Below, in pieces: positions 34,458-43,111 of a stretch of DNA of 54,844 nucleotides. The notes beneath the pieces were generated by a model. It ran no database searches, had not been told where the DNA came from, and was given only the letters and a program-made list of their open reading frames with translations. The stretch comes from Desulfovibrio sp. A2 (GTDB lineage: Bacteria; Desulfobacterota; Desulfovibrionia; Desulfovibrionales; Desulfovibrionaceae): the NCBI RefSeq assembly GCF_000226255.1, contig NZ_AGFG01000015.1:1-54844 (forward strand), written 5' to 3'. The stretch's first letter is position 1. Each line of letters starts with the position of its first letter. The position numbers were made by a program, and so were the translations under genes.

Positions 34458-34766
34458 CTACAGCTTGGACATGTAATCGGCCATGGCCTTCATTTCTTCG
34501 TCGGAATAGCGCTTGACGAGGTTGGTCATGACGGCCTTCTTCTCGCCGCCGTAGCTGCCGTCGGCGTAGCCCTTCAGCTTCTTGAACAGTTCGTCGGCCT
34601 TCTGGCCCTTCACGGGCTGGCCCACGCCCATGGCCTGCTTGGCGCCGTCGGCCCCGTGGCAGCCCACGCACGACTTGTACAGCGCCGCGCCGTCGGCGGC
34701 CACGGCGGCGGAAATGCCGAAGGCAAGGGCGGCACAGATGCTCATGATCACAAGAATGCGTTTCAT
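34458..34766 (-). CDS. Periplasmic monoheme cytochrome c553-like protein 1
   Basis: 102 residues: signal peptide (~1-23, cut after AVA), heme motif CVGCH, and a C-terminal domain with [12 protein letters not shown] and [20 protein letters not shown] containing the likely Met ligand. Small soluble class I cytochrome, a probable electron donor to the diheme subunit II. AGGAG precedes the ATG; its stop is 10 bases before the Sco gene. It resembles its neighbour at 34853-35185. Confidence 0.9.
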   Translation of the reverse strand: MKRILVIMSICAALAFGISAAVAADGAALYKSCVGCHGADGAKQAMGVGQPVKGQKADELFKKLKGYADGSYGGEKKAVMTNLVKRYSDEEMKAMADYMSKL

Positions 34767-34852
34767 GCGAGTTCTCCTGTTCTTGATGATGCCTGTTTCA
34801 CCGGACCGTTAGCCGGGCGAGCCCCGCAGGCGTGCCCGTGCGGCGGTCGGCC

Positions 34853-35185
34853 CTAAAAGGAGGCCATGTGCGCGGCCAAGGCCCGCATGTCCTCGTCCGA
34901 AAGCTTTTTGGCGACCCCCGCCATGACGGCCTTTTTCGACCCGCCGTAGCTGCCATCGGCATACCCCTTGAGCTTGCCGTACAGGGCTTCGGCGGTTTGC
35001 CCCTTCACGGGGCGCGCTGCTCCAAGGGCCGCCTTTCCACCGTCATCGCCGTGGCAGCCCGAACACTGCGCGTACAGCGCAGCGCCGTCCGCCGCCAGGG
35101 CCGGAACAGCCGGGACCGTCATGGCCCCCAGGGCCGCCCCGGCCAGCAGGGCAGCCAACGCCCCGCCCGCAACGATTGCTTTCAT
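34853..35185 (-). CDS. Periplasmic monoheme cytochrome c553-like protein 2
   Basis: 110 residues from the ATG at 35185 with GGAGG just upstream. Signal peptide (~1-32), heme motif CSGCH, then [20 protein letters not shown] and a Met-containing end. It is a tandem paralogue of the preceding cytochrome: both share the QxVKGQ and [12 protein letters not shown] segments. First gene of the oxidase operon, so the promoter should lie in 35186-35330, where I see no strong consensus boxes. Confidence 0.88.
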   Translation of the reverse strand: MKAIVAGGALAALLAGAALGAMTVPAVPALAADGAALYAQCSGCHGDDGGKAALGAARPVKGQTAEALYGKLKGYADGSYGGSKKAVMAGVAKKLSDEDMRALAAHMASF

Positions 35186-35335
35186 GTCGCCTCCACGGGA
35201 CAAAAACGATTGCAAGTACCCGTAGGATAACGCCTGAACACGGAAAAAAGCAACCGCCATCACGCCTTGGGCGGCAGCCCGGCGCGATTTCGTTCCCCCA
35301 TGCCGCATCGGACGGCGATTTGGGATGATAACATG

Positions 35336-35373
35336 AAAAACGGGCGGCACCTGCGCGCCGCCCGTCCCTTTTT
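35336..35373 (-). terminator. Terminator downstream of secF
   Basis: CGGGCGGC / GCCGCCCG stem, flanked by an A-run (35336-35340) and a T-run (35369-35373), so it can work in both directions; in the minus direction it ends the yajC-secD-secF set. Confidence 0.85.
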
Positions 35374-35394
35374 GCAATGAACCGGAAAGGCCGC

Positions 35395-36480
35395 CTACAC
35401 GGCCCCTTCCTGCCCCACGCGGGGCGCGGGTTCCTTCTCTTCCTCGGGCATGCCGAAGTGCAGCAGCACCGGGCTCGCCACGAAGATGGAAGACAGGATG
35501 CCCACGAACACGCCCACCAGCATGGTCAGCGCGAAGTCGTGGATGACCCCTCCGCCCAGCACGAACAGCGCCAGGATGACCACCAGCGTGGTGCCGCCCG
35601 TCAGGATGGTGCGGCTTAACGTCTGGTTGATGCTGGCGTTGATGATGTGCGCGTAGCTCCATTCCTTGCGGTGGGTGCGCAGCGTTTCGCGGATGCGGTC
35701 GTAGACGATGATGGTGTCGTTCAGCGAGTAGCCCACCAGGGTCAGGATGGCCGCCACGATGTTCAGGTCCACTTCCTTGTCCAGCAGGGAGAGCACGCCC
35801 AGGGTGATGAGCACGTCGTGCACCAGCGCCACGATGGCCCCCAGGGCGAAGTTGAGCCGCAGCTTCCAGCACAGCACCATGGTGAGCACCAGCGAGAACG
35901 GCACCAGCCACAACCGGGGCACGCCGATGAGACCCAGCAGGTACATGCCGCCCGCCAGGGTGCCCGCCATGACGGCGGACGCCATCCAGCGGCGCTCGAA
36001 CCGGCCGGAAATGTAGATGGCGATGAGCAGCACCGCGTAGTACAGCGCCTCCACCGCCTTGCTCTTCAGATCCGCGCCCACCTTGGGACCGACCATTTCA
36101 AGGCGCTGCACCTCGAAGCTGGCGTCCTTGATGTTGGCCTTCAGCGCCTCGGTGACCGCCGTGCGGATGACATCCGTCGATTCGTCGGAGTTCGAGATGC
36201 GGATCAGGTAGTCGGTCTCGCCCTCGCCGAAGCGCTGCACGGCAAGGCCGGGCAGGTTGGCGCCTTCCAGGCTCTTCTTCAGGGTGTCGTCGGCCACGGG
36301 CCGGTCGAACTTCACCTGCACGATGGCCCCGCCCGCGAAGTCGATGCCGTAGGTCAGCCCGCCCTTGAAGGCGATGGACAGCAGGCCCACGAGGATGAGC
36401 ACGATGGAAAGCACGTACGCCTTGTGGCGCATGCCCACGAAGTCGACGTTGGTGTCATGCCGGATGAACGAGAAACCCAT
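35395..36480 (-). CDS. secF: Protein translocase subunit SecF
   Basis: 361 residues, GGAGGAG before the ATG. Six-helix RND-like partner of SecD that uses the proton gradient to help pull proteins across the Sec channel. Landmarks: N-terminal [13 protein letters not shown], the [15 protein letters not shown] and [15 protein letters not shown] helices and [12 protein letters not shown]. It starts 15 bases after secD stops. Confidence 0.96.
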   Translation of the reverse strand: MGFSFIRHDTNVDFVGMRHKAYVLSIVLILVGLLSIAFKGGLTYGIDFAGGAIVQVKFDRPVADDTLKKSLEGANLPGLAVQRFGEGETDYLIRISNSDESTDVIRTAVTEALKANIKDASFEVQRLEMVGPKVGADLKSKAVEALYYAVLLIAIYISGRFERRWMASAVMAGTLAGGMYLLGLIGVPRLWLVPFSLVLTMVLCWKLRLNFALGAIVALVHDVLITLGVLSLLDKEVDLNIVAAILTLVGYSLNDTIIVYDRIRETLRTHRKEWSYAHIINASINQTLSRTILTGGTTLVVILALFVLGGGVIHDFALTMLVGVFVGILSSIFVASPVLLHFGMPEEEKEPAPRVGQEGAV

Positions 36481-36495
36481 TGTGGTTCTCCTCCG

Positions 36496-38094
36496 CTATA
36501 TGCTGAGGCGTTTGTCGCCCGAACCGCCCTTCCAGGCCTGGAAGACCACGCGCGAGACGAAGATGGCGGTGAACATGGACGCGATGATGCCCAGCGACAG
36601 CGTGACGGCAAAGCCCCGCACCGGGCCGGTGCCGAACTGGTACAGGATGGCCGCCGCGATGATGGTGGTCAGGTTCGAGTCGGTGATGGCCAGCGTGGCG
36701 CGGTCGAAACCTTCATGGATGGCGGAAAGCACCGTGTGCCCCTTGCGCAGTTCCTCGCGGATGCGCTCGTAGATCAGCACGTTGGCGTCCACCGCCATGC
36801 CCAGGGTCAGCACGATGCCCGCAAGGCCCGGCAGGGTCAGGGTGGCCCCGAAGGCGGCCATGCCCGCCAGGATGAGCAGCACGGTGAAGCACAGCATGAC
36901 GTCGGCGATGAGGCCGGACACGCCGTAGTACACCACCATGAACAGCATCACCGCCGCGCCGCCGACAACGGCGGCCATGATGCCCTTGTCGATGGATTCC
37001 TGGCCCAGCGAAGGACCGACGGTGCGTTCCTCGAGCACGCTCACCGGCGCGGGCAAGGAACCCGCGCGCAGCACGATGGCCAGGTCCTGCGCTTCAGCCG
37101 TGGAGAACTTGCCGGTGATGCTGGCGCGGCCCCCGCCGATCTTTTCCTGGATGACCGGCGCGGAGTACACCTTGCCGTCCAGCACGATGGCCAGGCGCTT
37201 GCGCACGTTTTCCTGGGTGATGCGCTCGAACATGGCCGCGCCGCGGCTGTTGAAGGTCAGCATCACGTAGGCCTGGTTGAAATTGTCGAAGCCGGGCCGC
37301 GCGTCGGCCACGTATTCGCCGGTGAGCACGGCTTCCTTGTCCACCACCAGGGGCAGTTCGGACTGGCTGCCATCGGCCCCGCGCCGGACCATGGGCCGCA
37401 CTTCGGTGCCGGGCGGCACGATGCCGCGCGCGGCCTTTTCCGCGTCCACGTCATCGCGCACGATATGGAATTCCAGGTGGGCCGTCTGGCCGATGATCTG
37501 GATGGCGCGCTGGGTGTCGTGCAGGCCGGGCAGCTGGATCTGGATGCGGTTGTCCTGCTGCTTGCGGATGTCCGGTTCGGCCACGCCGAACTGGTCGATG
37601 CGGTTGCGAATGGTCTTGACCGCCTGCTCCAGCGCCATGTCGCTGATGTTCTTGCGATATTCCGGCTTCATGGTGGCCACGTAGCGCAACTGGCCGTCAT
37701 CGGTGGTCTGCGGCGCGGCAACGCTGAGCTGCGGGAACTGCTTGGCCAGCAGTTCGCCCAGCACCTCGCGCTGCTCGGCCTTGGCCAGCACGAACTCGAT
37801 GCGGTCGCCGGGCAGCACGCGGGGGCGCAGCACGAAGGCGTCCTTCTCGCGCGCCATGGTGCGGATATCCTGGCCCATCTGGGCCAGCGAGTTTTCCACG
37901 GCCTTGTCCACGTCAACGCCGAGCGTCAGGTGGATGCCGCCCATGAGGTCGAGCCCGAGGCTGATGGTGCTGTCGGGCAGAAACCGCCCCAACGGCGACG
38001 ACTTGACGCCCGGCAGGCTCGGCAGCACGTAGGCCGCGCCGAACAGCAGCACGGCCAGCACCACGGCGAGTCTCCAGCGGAAACCCTCTTTCAT
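36496..38094 (-). CDS. secD: Protein translocase subunit SecD
   Basis: 532 residues, AGGAG before the ATG. Landmarks: LGLDLMGGIHLTLGVD after the first helix, a large periplasmic P1 domain, GKFSTAEAQDLAIVLRAGSLPAP, LGMAVDANVLIYERIREEL in the transmembrane core, and FGTGPVRGFAVTLSLGI. With SecF it forms the accessory Sec motor. The 124-base gap to yajC has no gene. Confidence 0.96.
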   Translation of the reverse strand: MKEGFRWRLAVVLAVLLFGAAYVLPSLPGVKSSPLGRFLPDSTISLGLDLMGGIHLTLGVDVDKAVENSLAQMGQDIRTMAREKDAFVLRPRVLPGDRIEFVLAKAEQREVLGELLAKQFPQLSVAAPQTTDDGQLRYVATMKPEYRKNISDMALEQAVKTIRNRIDQFGVAEPDIRKQQDNRIQIQLPGLHDTQRAIQIIGQTAHLEFHIVRDDVDAEKAARGIVPPGTEVRPMVRRGADGSQSELPLVVDKEAVLTGEYVADARPGFDNFNQAYVMLTFNSRGAAMFERITQENVRKRLAIVLDGKVYSAPVIQEKIGGGRASITGKFSTAEAQDLAIVLRAGSLPAPVSVLEERTVGPSLGQESIDKGIMAAVVGGAAVMLFMVVYYGVSGLIADVMLCFTVLLILAGMAAFGATLTLPGLAGIVLTLGMAVDANVLIYERIREELRKGHTVLSAIHEGFDRATLAITDSNLTTIIAAAILYQFGTGPVRGFAVTLSLGIIASMFTAIFVSRVVFQAWKGGSGDKRLSI

Positions 38095-38218
38095 TGCGAC
38101 TCCTGGAGTTGCGGTATGTCACTCGGGTGCGGCGCGCGGCCGCATTCACGGCAAAAAGGCAAGCAGGCGCAATCCGCCGTGGCGGCGCGCGTGCTTGCCC
38201 ATGCCGGTGGAAACGGGG

Positions 38219-38605
38219 CTACTTCTGCCCGTCCTTCCCGTCTTCCTTCTTGTCCGCGCCCTTGGCGGGCTTCTTGTCGTCCTTCTTCGCCTTGGGGTCG
38301 ATGACCGCGCTGACGAAGGAACGGCCCACGCGGACCTTGGTTTCGCCAAGGTCGAGCACCAGCACGTCGTCCTGCACCTCGAACACGCGGGCGTACAAGC
38401 CGCCAGCGGTCACCACGTTGTCGCCCTTCTTGATGGCTTCCAGCATGGCCTTGTGTTCCTTGGCCTTCTTCTGCTGGGGACGGATCAGGAGAAAGTAGAA
38501 AATGGCGAACATGAGAATCAGCGGCACGAAAGACGCGATGGGGTTGGCCCCGCCGCCGGCCGGCTGCCCAGCGCCCATGGCGTACGCCACGTTGGTCCAG
38601 AGCAT
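38219..38605 (-). CDS. yajC: Preprotein translocase accessory subunit YajC
   Basis: 128 residues with AAGGAGG before the ATG. One helix (~24-42, SFVPLILMFAIFYFLLIRPQ), then the typical GDNVVTAGGLYARV domain, and a Lys/Asp-rich tail (KKDDKKPAKGADKKEDGK). YajC binds SecDF. First gene of the yajC-secD-secF set. The 196 bases upstream hold no recognised element. Confidence 0.95.
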   Translation of the reverse strand: MLWTNVAYAMGAGQPAGGGANPIASFVPLILMFAIFYFLLIRPQQKKAKEHKAMLEAIKKGDNVVTAGGLYARVFEVQDDVLVLDLGETKVRVGRSFVSAVIDPKAKKDDKKPAKGADKKEDGKDGQK

Positions 38606-38801
38606 GATGCCTCCTTGAAGGTTACGCCCCCGCAGGCGAGGGCGTTATGGTCGCAAAACGTGACATACCTACCTGCCACGGCCGTTTTTTTCAACGCTTT
38701 TCTGTCCGGGGAACCGCGCGCGCCAAGCGGCGCGGGCCTTCCGGCCGGTGCGGCCGGGTACGGCAGGGTGCGGCGCAACCGGACGCCGACACGCCGTGAA
38801 T

Positions 38802-40604
38802 TCAGCACCATTCCTCACGGATGCGGCGGCGCTCGGCGTCCACCTGTTCGTCGGTGGCGCCCAGTTCACGCAACAGAAAGGTGGACAGGGACAGCGCCAC
38901 CGCGCCCTCGCCGGAAAAGACCACTTCCGCCCCGCCCGCGCGCAGGGCCTCGGCCTCGCGCAGGTAGGTGGTGTGGATAAGGATGCGCGCCCTGGGGTTC
39001 ACCCCCCGTGCCACCTCGATGATCTCGCGCGCGGGCGCGGTAGCCGTGGAGATGATCAGCGCCTCGGCCTGTTCGAGCCCGGCGTGGCGCAATATCTCGG
39101 CCTGGGTGGCGTCGCCGTGCACGGCCGCAAGGCCATGCCCGTCATGCCCGTCATGCGGGGCAGGGGCGGAGCCGTCGGCGTCGCCGCCCTCGCCTTCCGC
39201 CGCCTCGCGCGCGGCCTGCGCTCGCAGTTCGCGCACGGTGTCGATGTTCATCTCCACCACCACCACGTCCATGTCGTTGTCACGCAGGATGCGGGCAATG
39301 GCCCGGCCCACGGGACCGTACCCGATCAGCACCACGCGGTGGGCGTTGTCGCCGGGCGGGGGAACGGGCATGCCGCCGTCGCCCCCGGCGCGGACCACGC
39401 CGATGCCCCGGCGCGCCAGCGCCTTCATCAGGGGATCAATGCCCTTGTACAGCAAGGGGTTGATGGTGATGGACAACACCGCGGCCACCACCATGGCGTT
39501 GCCCGCCTCCGGCGGCAACACTCCCAGCGCGGTGCCCATGGAGGCGAGAATGAACGAAAATTCGCCGATCTGCGCCAACGCCACGGCCACGGAGACAGCC
39601 TTGCGCAGCGGGTGCCCCAGCCCCAGCACCACCAGCAGCGCGGCCAGCGGCTTGCCCACCAGCACGATGCCCAGGGTGACCAGCATCAGCGGCCAGCCGG
39701 TGGCCAGCGAGGCGGGGTCGAACAGCATGCCCACGGACACGAAGAACAGCACCGCGAAGGCGTCGCGCATGGGCAGCGCCTCGGCCGCCGCGCGGGCGCT
39801 GAAATCGGATTGGCCGACGACCATCCCGGCGAGGAACGCCCCCAGCGCCATGGACGCGCCGAAAAACTCCGCCGCGCCCACGGCAATGCCAAGGGCCAGC
39901 ACCAGCACGGCCAAGGTGAACAGGTCTCGCGTGCCGGTGCGGGCCACATAGGAAAGCAGCAGCGGAATCAGCCGTTGCCCGGCCACCAGCGTGAACACCA
40001 CCAGCGCGCCCAGCTTGAGGGTGGTCATGCCCAGGGTTACCCACACGGACCCTGTCGCCCCGGCGGCCGCACCGGCAGCGGCGGGCGGGAACAGCGCGGG
40101 CAGCAGCACCAGCACCAGGATGGTGAACAGGTCCTCCACCACCAGCCAGCCGATGGCCACATGCCCCACGGGGGTGTGCATGGCCCGGTTGTCGGACAGC
40201 ACGCGGGTGAGAACAACCGTGCTGGCAACGGAAATGGCCATGCCGAACACGGCCCCCGCCGTCCACGACCAGCCGAAGAAATGCGTGGCCAGCATGCCCA
40301 GCACCGTGGCGGCGGCGATCTGCACGATGGCCCCCGGCACGGCCACGGAACGCACGGCCATGAGATCCTTGAGATGGAAATGCAGCCCCACCCCGAACAT
40401 CAGCAGGATGACGCCCAACTCCGCGAACTGGGTGGCCGTGTCCGCGTCGGCCACGAAACCGGGGGAATACGGCCCCACCACCATGCCCGCCAGCAGGTAG
40501 CCCACGATGGGCGAAAGGCGCAGCTTCTGGGTGATGAAGCCAAGGGCCAGCGCGGCGGTAAGTCCGCCCGCCAGGGTGAGGATGAGGTCGATGTTGTGCG
40601 GCAT
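38802..40604 (-). CDS. CPA2 cation/proton antiporter with TrkA-N domain (Kef/YbaL type)
   Basis: 600 residues, GGAG before the ATG. About twelve helices (1-~390) with LRLSPIVGYLLAGMVVGP and GWLVVEDLFTILVLVLLPAL, the region of the ion-binding Asp, and the later VALAQIGEFSFILASMG. A cytosolic TrkA-N nucleotide-binding domain follows (~425-570, VVLIGYGPVGRAIARILRDN, HGDATQAEILRHAGLEQA). A Gly/Asp/His-rich insertion (EGEGGDADGSAPAPHDGHDG) interrupts that domain, an unusual detail. Predicted K+/H+ or Na+/H+ antiport regulated by nucleotide; the ion cannot be read from sequence. Confidence 0.9.
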   Translation of the reverse strand: MPHNIDLILTLAGGLTAALALGFITQKLRLSPIVGYLLAGMVVGPYSPGFVADADTATQFAELGVILLMFGVGLHFHLKDLMAVRSVAVPGAIVQIAAATVLGMLATHFFGWSWTAGAVFGMAISVASTVVLTRVLSDNRAMHTPVGHVAIGWLVVEDLFTILVLVLLPALFPPAAAGAAAGATGSVWVTLGMTTLKLGALVVFTLVAGQRLIPLLLSYVARTGTRDLFTLAVLVLALGIAVGAAEFFGASMALGAFLAGMVVGQSDFSARAAAEALPMRDAFAVLFFVSVGMLFDPASLATGWPLMLVTLGIVLVGKPLAALLVVLGLGHPLRKAVSVAVALAQIGEFSFILASMGTALGVLPPEAGNAMVVAAVLSITINPLLYKGIDPLMKALARRGIGVVRAGGDGGMPVPPPGDNAHRVVLIGYGPVGRAIARILRDNDMDVVVVEMNIDTVRELRAQAAREAAEGEGGDADGSAPAPHDGHDGHGLAAVHGDATQAEILRHAGLEQAEALIISTATAPAREIIEVARGVNPRARILIHTTYLREAEALRAGGAEVVFSGEGAVALSLSTFLLRELGATDEQVDAERRRIREEWC

Positions 40605-40744
40605 GAAAAACTCCCGTCGGGGTGAAGGCGCGGCGCACCTGGCGACGCCGGAAACGAGGAAATGCGGACCAATGCCTAACTATGCGCACTCCGGCCATGC
40701 CGCGCAACCCCCGGCGCGCCCCGAACAACGCGCAGCAACGGCGA

Positions 40745-40777
40745 AAGGCCCCGGCGATCTCGCACGCCGGGGCCTTT
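40745..40777 (-). terminator. Terminator of the split glutamate synthase operon
   Basis: Perfect 11-12-bp stem AAAGGCCCCGGC / GCCGGGGCCTTT, 80 bases past the last gene's stop in the minus direction; A/T ends allow either direction. Confidence 0.85.
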
Positions 40778-40856
40778 AGATATTCTGTTTATGTTCAATA
40801 TTCCGTGCCGTTGCCGATGCGGCCAACGGGCGAAAGGACTATTTTGGAAACAGCTC

Positions 40857-41702
40857 CTAGTTCGTCCCCACGTACATGTTACCGTAGGGGCGGTGCGAGA
40901 AGGGGCGTATCTTCACGAACGGCTCCGACAGGATGGCATCGGTCAGCGTCGCGGCATCGGCGGGTTCATCGCCCACTGCCCCGAACTCGCCCGCGAACTC
41001 GGCGGCAAAGTCCGCCACATGGCCGCGCAAAAAGTCCATGTCCGCCTCGTCCACCGGCTCCATGGCCAGGCCCGGCCCAAGCTGGTATTCCGGCACCCGG
41101 CCGCGCAGGTAAATGACCCCGCCGTGCATGCCGGTGCCCAGATTGCGCCCGGTGATGGGCGCATCGGCCATGCCGGAATGCATGCCCAGCAGGATGATGG
41201 CCCCGCCCGCCATGTATTCGCCCAGAAAGTCGCCCGCCTTGCCCCCCACCACGATGACCGGCACGCGGTCCATGTAGGCCTTCATGTGGATGCCCACGCG
41301 GTAGCCCACGTCGCCGCGCACCAGGATGCGCCCGTCGCGCATGGCGTAGCCCAGCACGTCGCCCGCCATGCCGTGGATGACGATGCGCCCGCCGTCCATG
41401 GTGTTGCCCACACCGTCCTGCGCGTTGCCGTACACGTGGATGGTAGGCCCGCGCATGAACGCGCCCAGGTCCTGCCCCGGCACGCCTCGCACGGTGAAGT
41501 GCACGTCGCCCTCCACGGCGGTGGCGATGTAGCGCTGCCCGCGCACCTGCACCACCTCGATGTCGGTCACGCCGTGCTCCAGCGCGGCGCGTATCTGCTC
41601 ATTGAGCTGGCGATAATAGACCCCGGTGGCGTCGATGACGCACCGTTCGCCCTCGCGCTGCACGCAGAAGCCCTTTTCGTCGCACATCACGTCCCCGCTC
41701 AT
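40857..41702 (-). CDS. Split glutamate synthase, GXGXG (structural) subunit
   Basis: 281 residues, corresponding to the C-terminal right-handed beta-helix of the large glutamate synthase subunit, shown by the glycine-rich turns IHVYGNAQDGVGNTMDGGRI, IHGMAGDVLGYAMRDG and GGVIYLRGRVPEY. In archaeal-type enzymes this is a separate protein that helps form the ammonia tunnel. Its ATG overlaps the stop of the amidotransferase gene by four bases, so the two should be made in equal amounts. Confidence 0.88.
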   Translation of the reverse strand: MSGDVMCDEKGFCVQREGERCVIDATGVYYRQLNEQIRAALEHGVTDIEVVQVRGQRYIATAVEGDVHFTVRGVPGQDLGAFMRGPTIHVYGNAQDGVGNTMDGGRIVIHGMAGDVLGYAMRDGRILVRGDVGYRVGIHMKAYMDRVPVIVVGGKAGDFLGEYMAGGAIILLGMHSGMADAPITGRNLGTGMHGGVIYLRGRVPEYQLGPGLAMEPVDEADMDFLRGHVADFAAEFAGEFGAVGDEPADAATLTDAILSEPFVKIRPFSHRPYGNMYVGTN

Positions 41703-42808
41703 GCGGCACCCCCCTGCGGCAGGTAGTCTACGGTCACGGGCTGGCCCGCCTTGGGCGCCCAGACCCGGTCAAGGTCGCGGCATACCTCGCGGATGGAGCT
41801 TTCCTCGCTGGACATGAACACCCGGTCGCCCTTTTCGGCCACCACCAGCGGGCGCAGCTTGACCCGGTCGTTGAGGCCCATCATCCCGTTGGAATCGGTC
41901 ACCAGGATGGCGAACGGGCCGTTGAGCAGGGCCGAACCGTAGACCATGCGCAACGCCTTGAAGGCCTCGCGCTCGGCCTCGGGCATGCGGTCCACCTCGT
42001 CCCAGAACGGCGGCGCGAACACCCAGCTGGCCTCGCGCTTGGTCAGGCCGTGCTTGCGGATCAGAAGGTCGATCAGATAGGCCACCACCTCGGTGTCGGT
42101 CATCAGGGTGCACTCGTAGCCGTGCTGGCACAGGTAGCGCTTGTTGATGCCGTAGGACGAGATTTCGCCGTTGTGCACGATGGCCCAGTCCAGCAGGGTG
42201 AACGGGTGCGCCCCGCCCCACCAGCCGGGCGTGTTGGTGGGAAAGCGGTTATGCCCGGTCCACATGTGGGCATGGTATTCATCCAGCCGGAAGAAGTCGG
42301 CGATGTCCTCGGGAAAGCCCACGCCCTTGAAGGCCCCCATGTCCTTGCCGCTGGAAAACACGAACACGCCGGGCACCTTGGTGTTGATGTGCATCACCGT
42401 GCCCACCATGTAGTCGGCCTCGTCGCCGGTGGCCCAGGCGGGCCGGTTGGCCTTGGGCGTGACGAAGAAGCGCCAGACCACGGGCGGGTTCTTCACGCTG
42501 GCCACCTTGCGGGTGGGGATGGGCTCGGAATGGCGGATGTCGTGGAACTGCTTGATGACGCCTTCCGCCCGTTCCAGCGCATCGCGGTCGTCGCACATCA
42601 GGTGGAAGGCGTACCAGTCCGCCCGGTCCGGGTAGATGCCGTAGGCCGCGAAGCCGCCGCCCAGGCCGTTGCCCCGGTCGTGCATGGTGCACATGGCCGC
42701 GATGGGCTCCGACCCCGGTATGAGCCGCCGCGCCCGGTCGATGACGCCGAACACGCCGCAGCCGGAAATGTCCTTCTCGAAATGCCAGAAATCGCGTGGA
42801 GCCTGCAT
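41699..42808 (-). CDS. Split glutamate synthase, class II glutamine amidotransferase subunit
   Basis: 369 residues. It hydrolyses glutamine to provide ammonia to the FMN subunit. The nucleophile motif is CGVFGV, with Cys at residue 17; class II enzymes need the Cys at the N-terminus, so a 16-residue propeptide (from MQAPRDFWHF) must be removed, or a later start used, though no start codon is seen next to the Cys. Other motifs: GHNRFPTNTPGWWGGAHPF, WAIVHNGEISSYG and TDTEVVAYLID, typical of the family. It is followed by the GXGXG gene and preceded by the FMN subunit across a 300-base gap containing a repeat. Confidence 0.88.
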   Translation of the reverse strand: MQAPRDFWHFEKDISGCGVFGVIDRARRLIPGSEPIAAMCTMHDRGNGLGGGFAAYGIYPDRADWYAFHLMCDDRDALERAEGVIKQFHDIRHSEPIPTRKVASVKNPPVVWRFFVTPKANRPAWATGDEADYMVGTVMHINTKVPGVFVFSSGKDMGAFKGVGFPEDIADFFRLDEYHAHMWTGHNRFPTNTPGWWGGAHPFTLLDWAIVHNGEISSYGINKRYLCQHGYECTLMTDTEVVAYLIDLLIRKHGLTKREASWVFAPPFWDEVDRMPEAEREAFKALRMVYGSALLNGPFAILVTDSNGMMGLNDRVKLRPLVVAEKGDRVFMSSEESSIREVCRDLDRVWAPKAGQPVTVDYLPQGGAA

Positions 42809-42960
42809 GGCTTCTCTCCGTGGTGTCAGTGGGCCACACCGACTTCAAGTTCTTCTTTAATTCTTCAGCCCGCCGTACCCGGCACAACCCCGGTGGGGCG
42901 CAGCGTGGGTGATGGCGGCACTCTGTCTTTAGCCGCCCGGAGCCACCGAGACCTGTGCGC

Positions 42961-43111
42961 AGTTGCGGTCAGGAAAGGGCCAGAGCGTGCGGCAAGGGCA
43001 AGGAAAACCGTTTTTTTTGCGGAGGGAGTGTACTCTTGCTGTACTCGACCGGAGCAAAAAAACGGTTTGACGCCGCCATTGCCCACGAAATGGTCGTTTC
43101 CGACCGCAACT
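42961..43111 (-). repeat. Long inverted-repeat element, copy B (within the glutamate synthase operon)
   Basis: Arms 42961-43020 and 43054-43111 are imperfect inverted copies: outer AGTTGCGGTC, inner AAACCGTTTTTTTGC. The loop 43021-43053 carries GGAGGGAGTG and GTACTCTTGC-T-GTACTCGACC, matching the two halves of the copy A centre, which in copy A are separated by 57 extra bases. The right arm overlaps the stop codon of the FMN subunit by two bases. Bases 42809-42960 show nothing recognisable. Confidence 0.7.
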
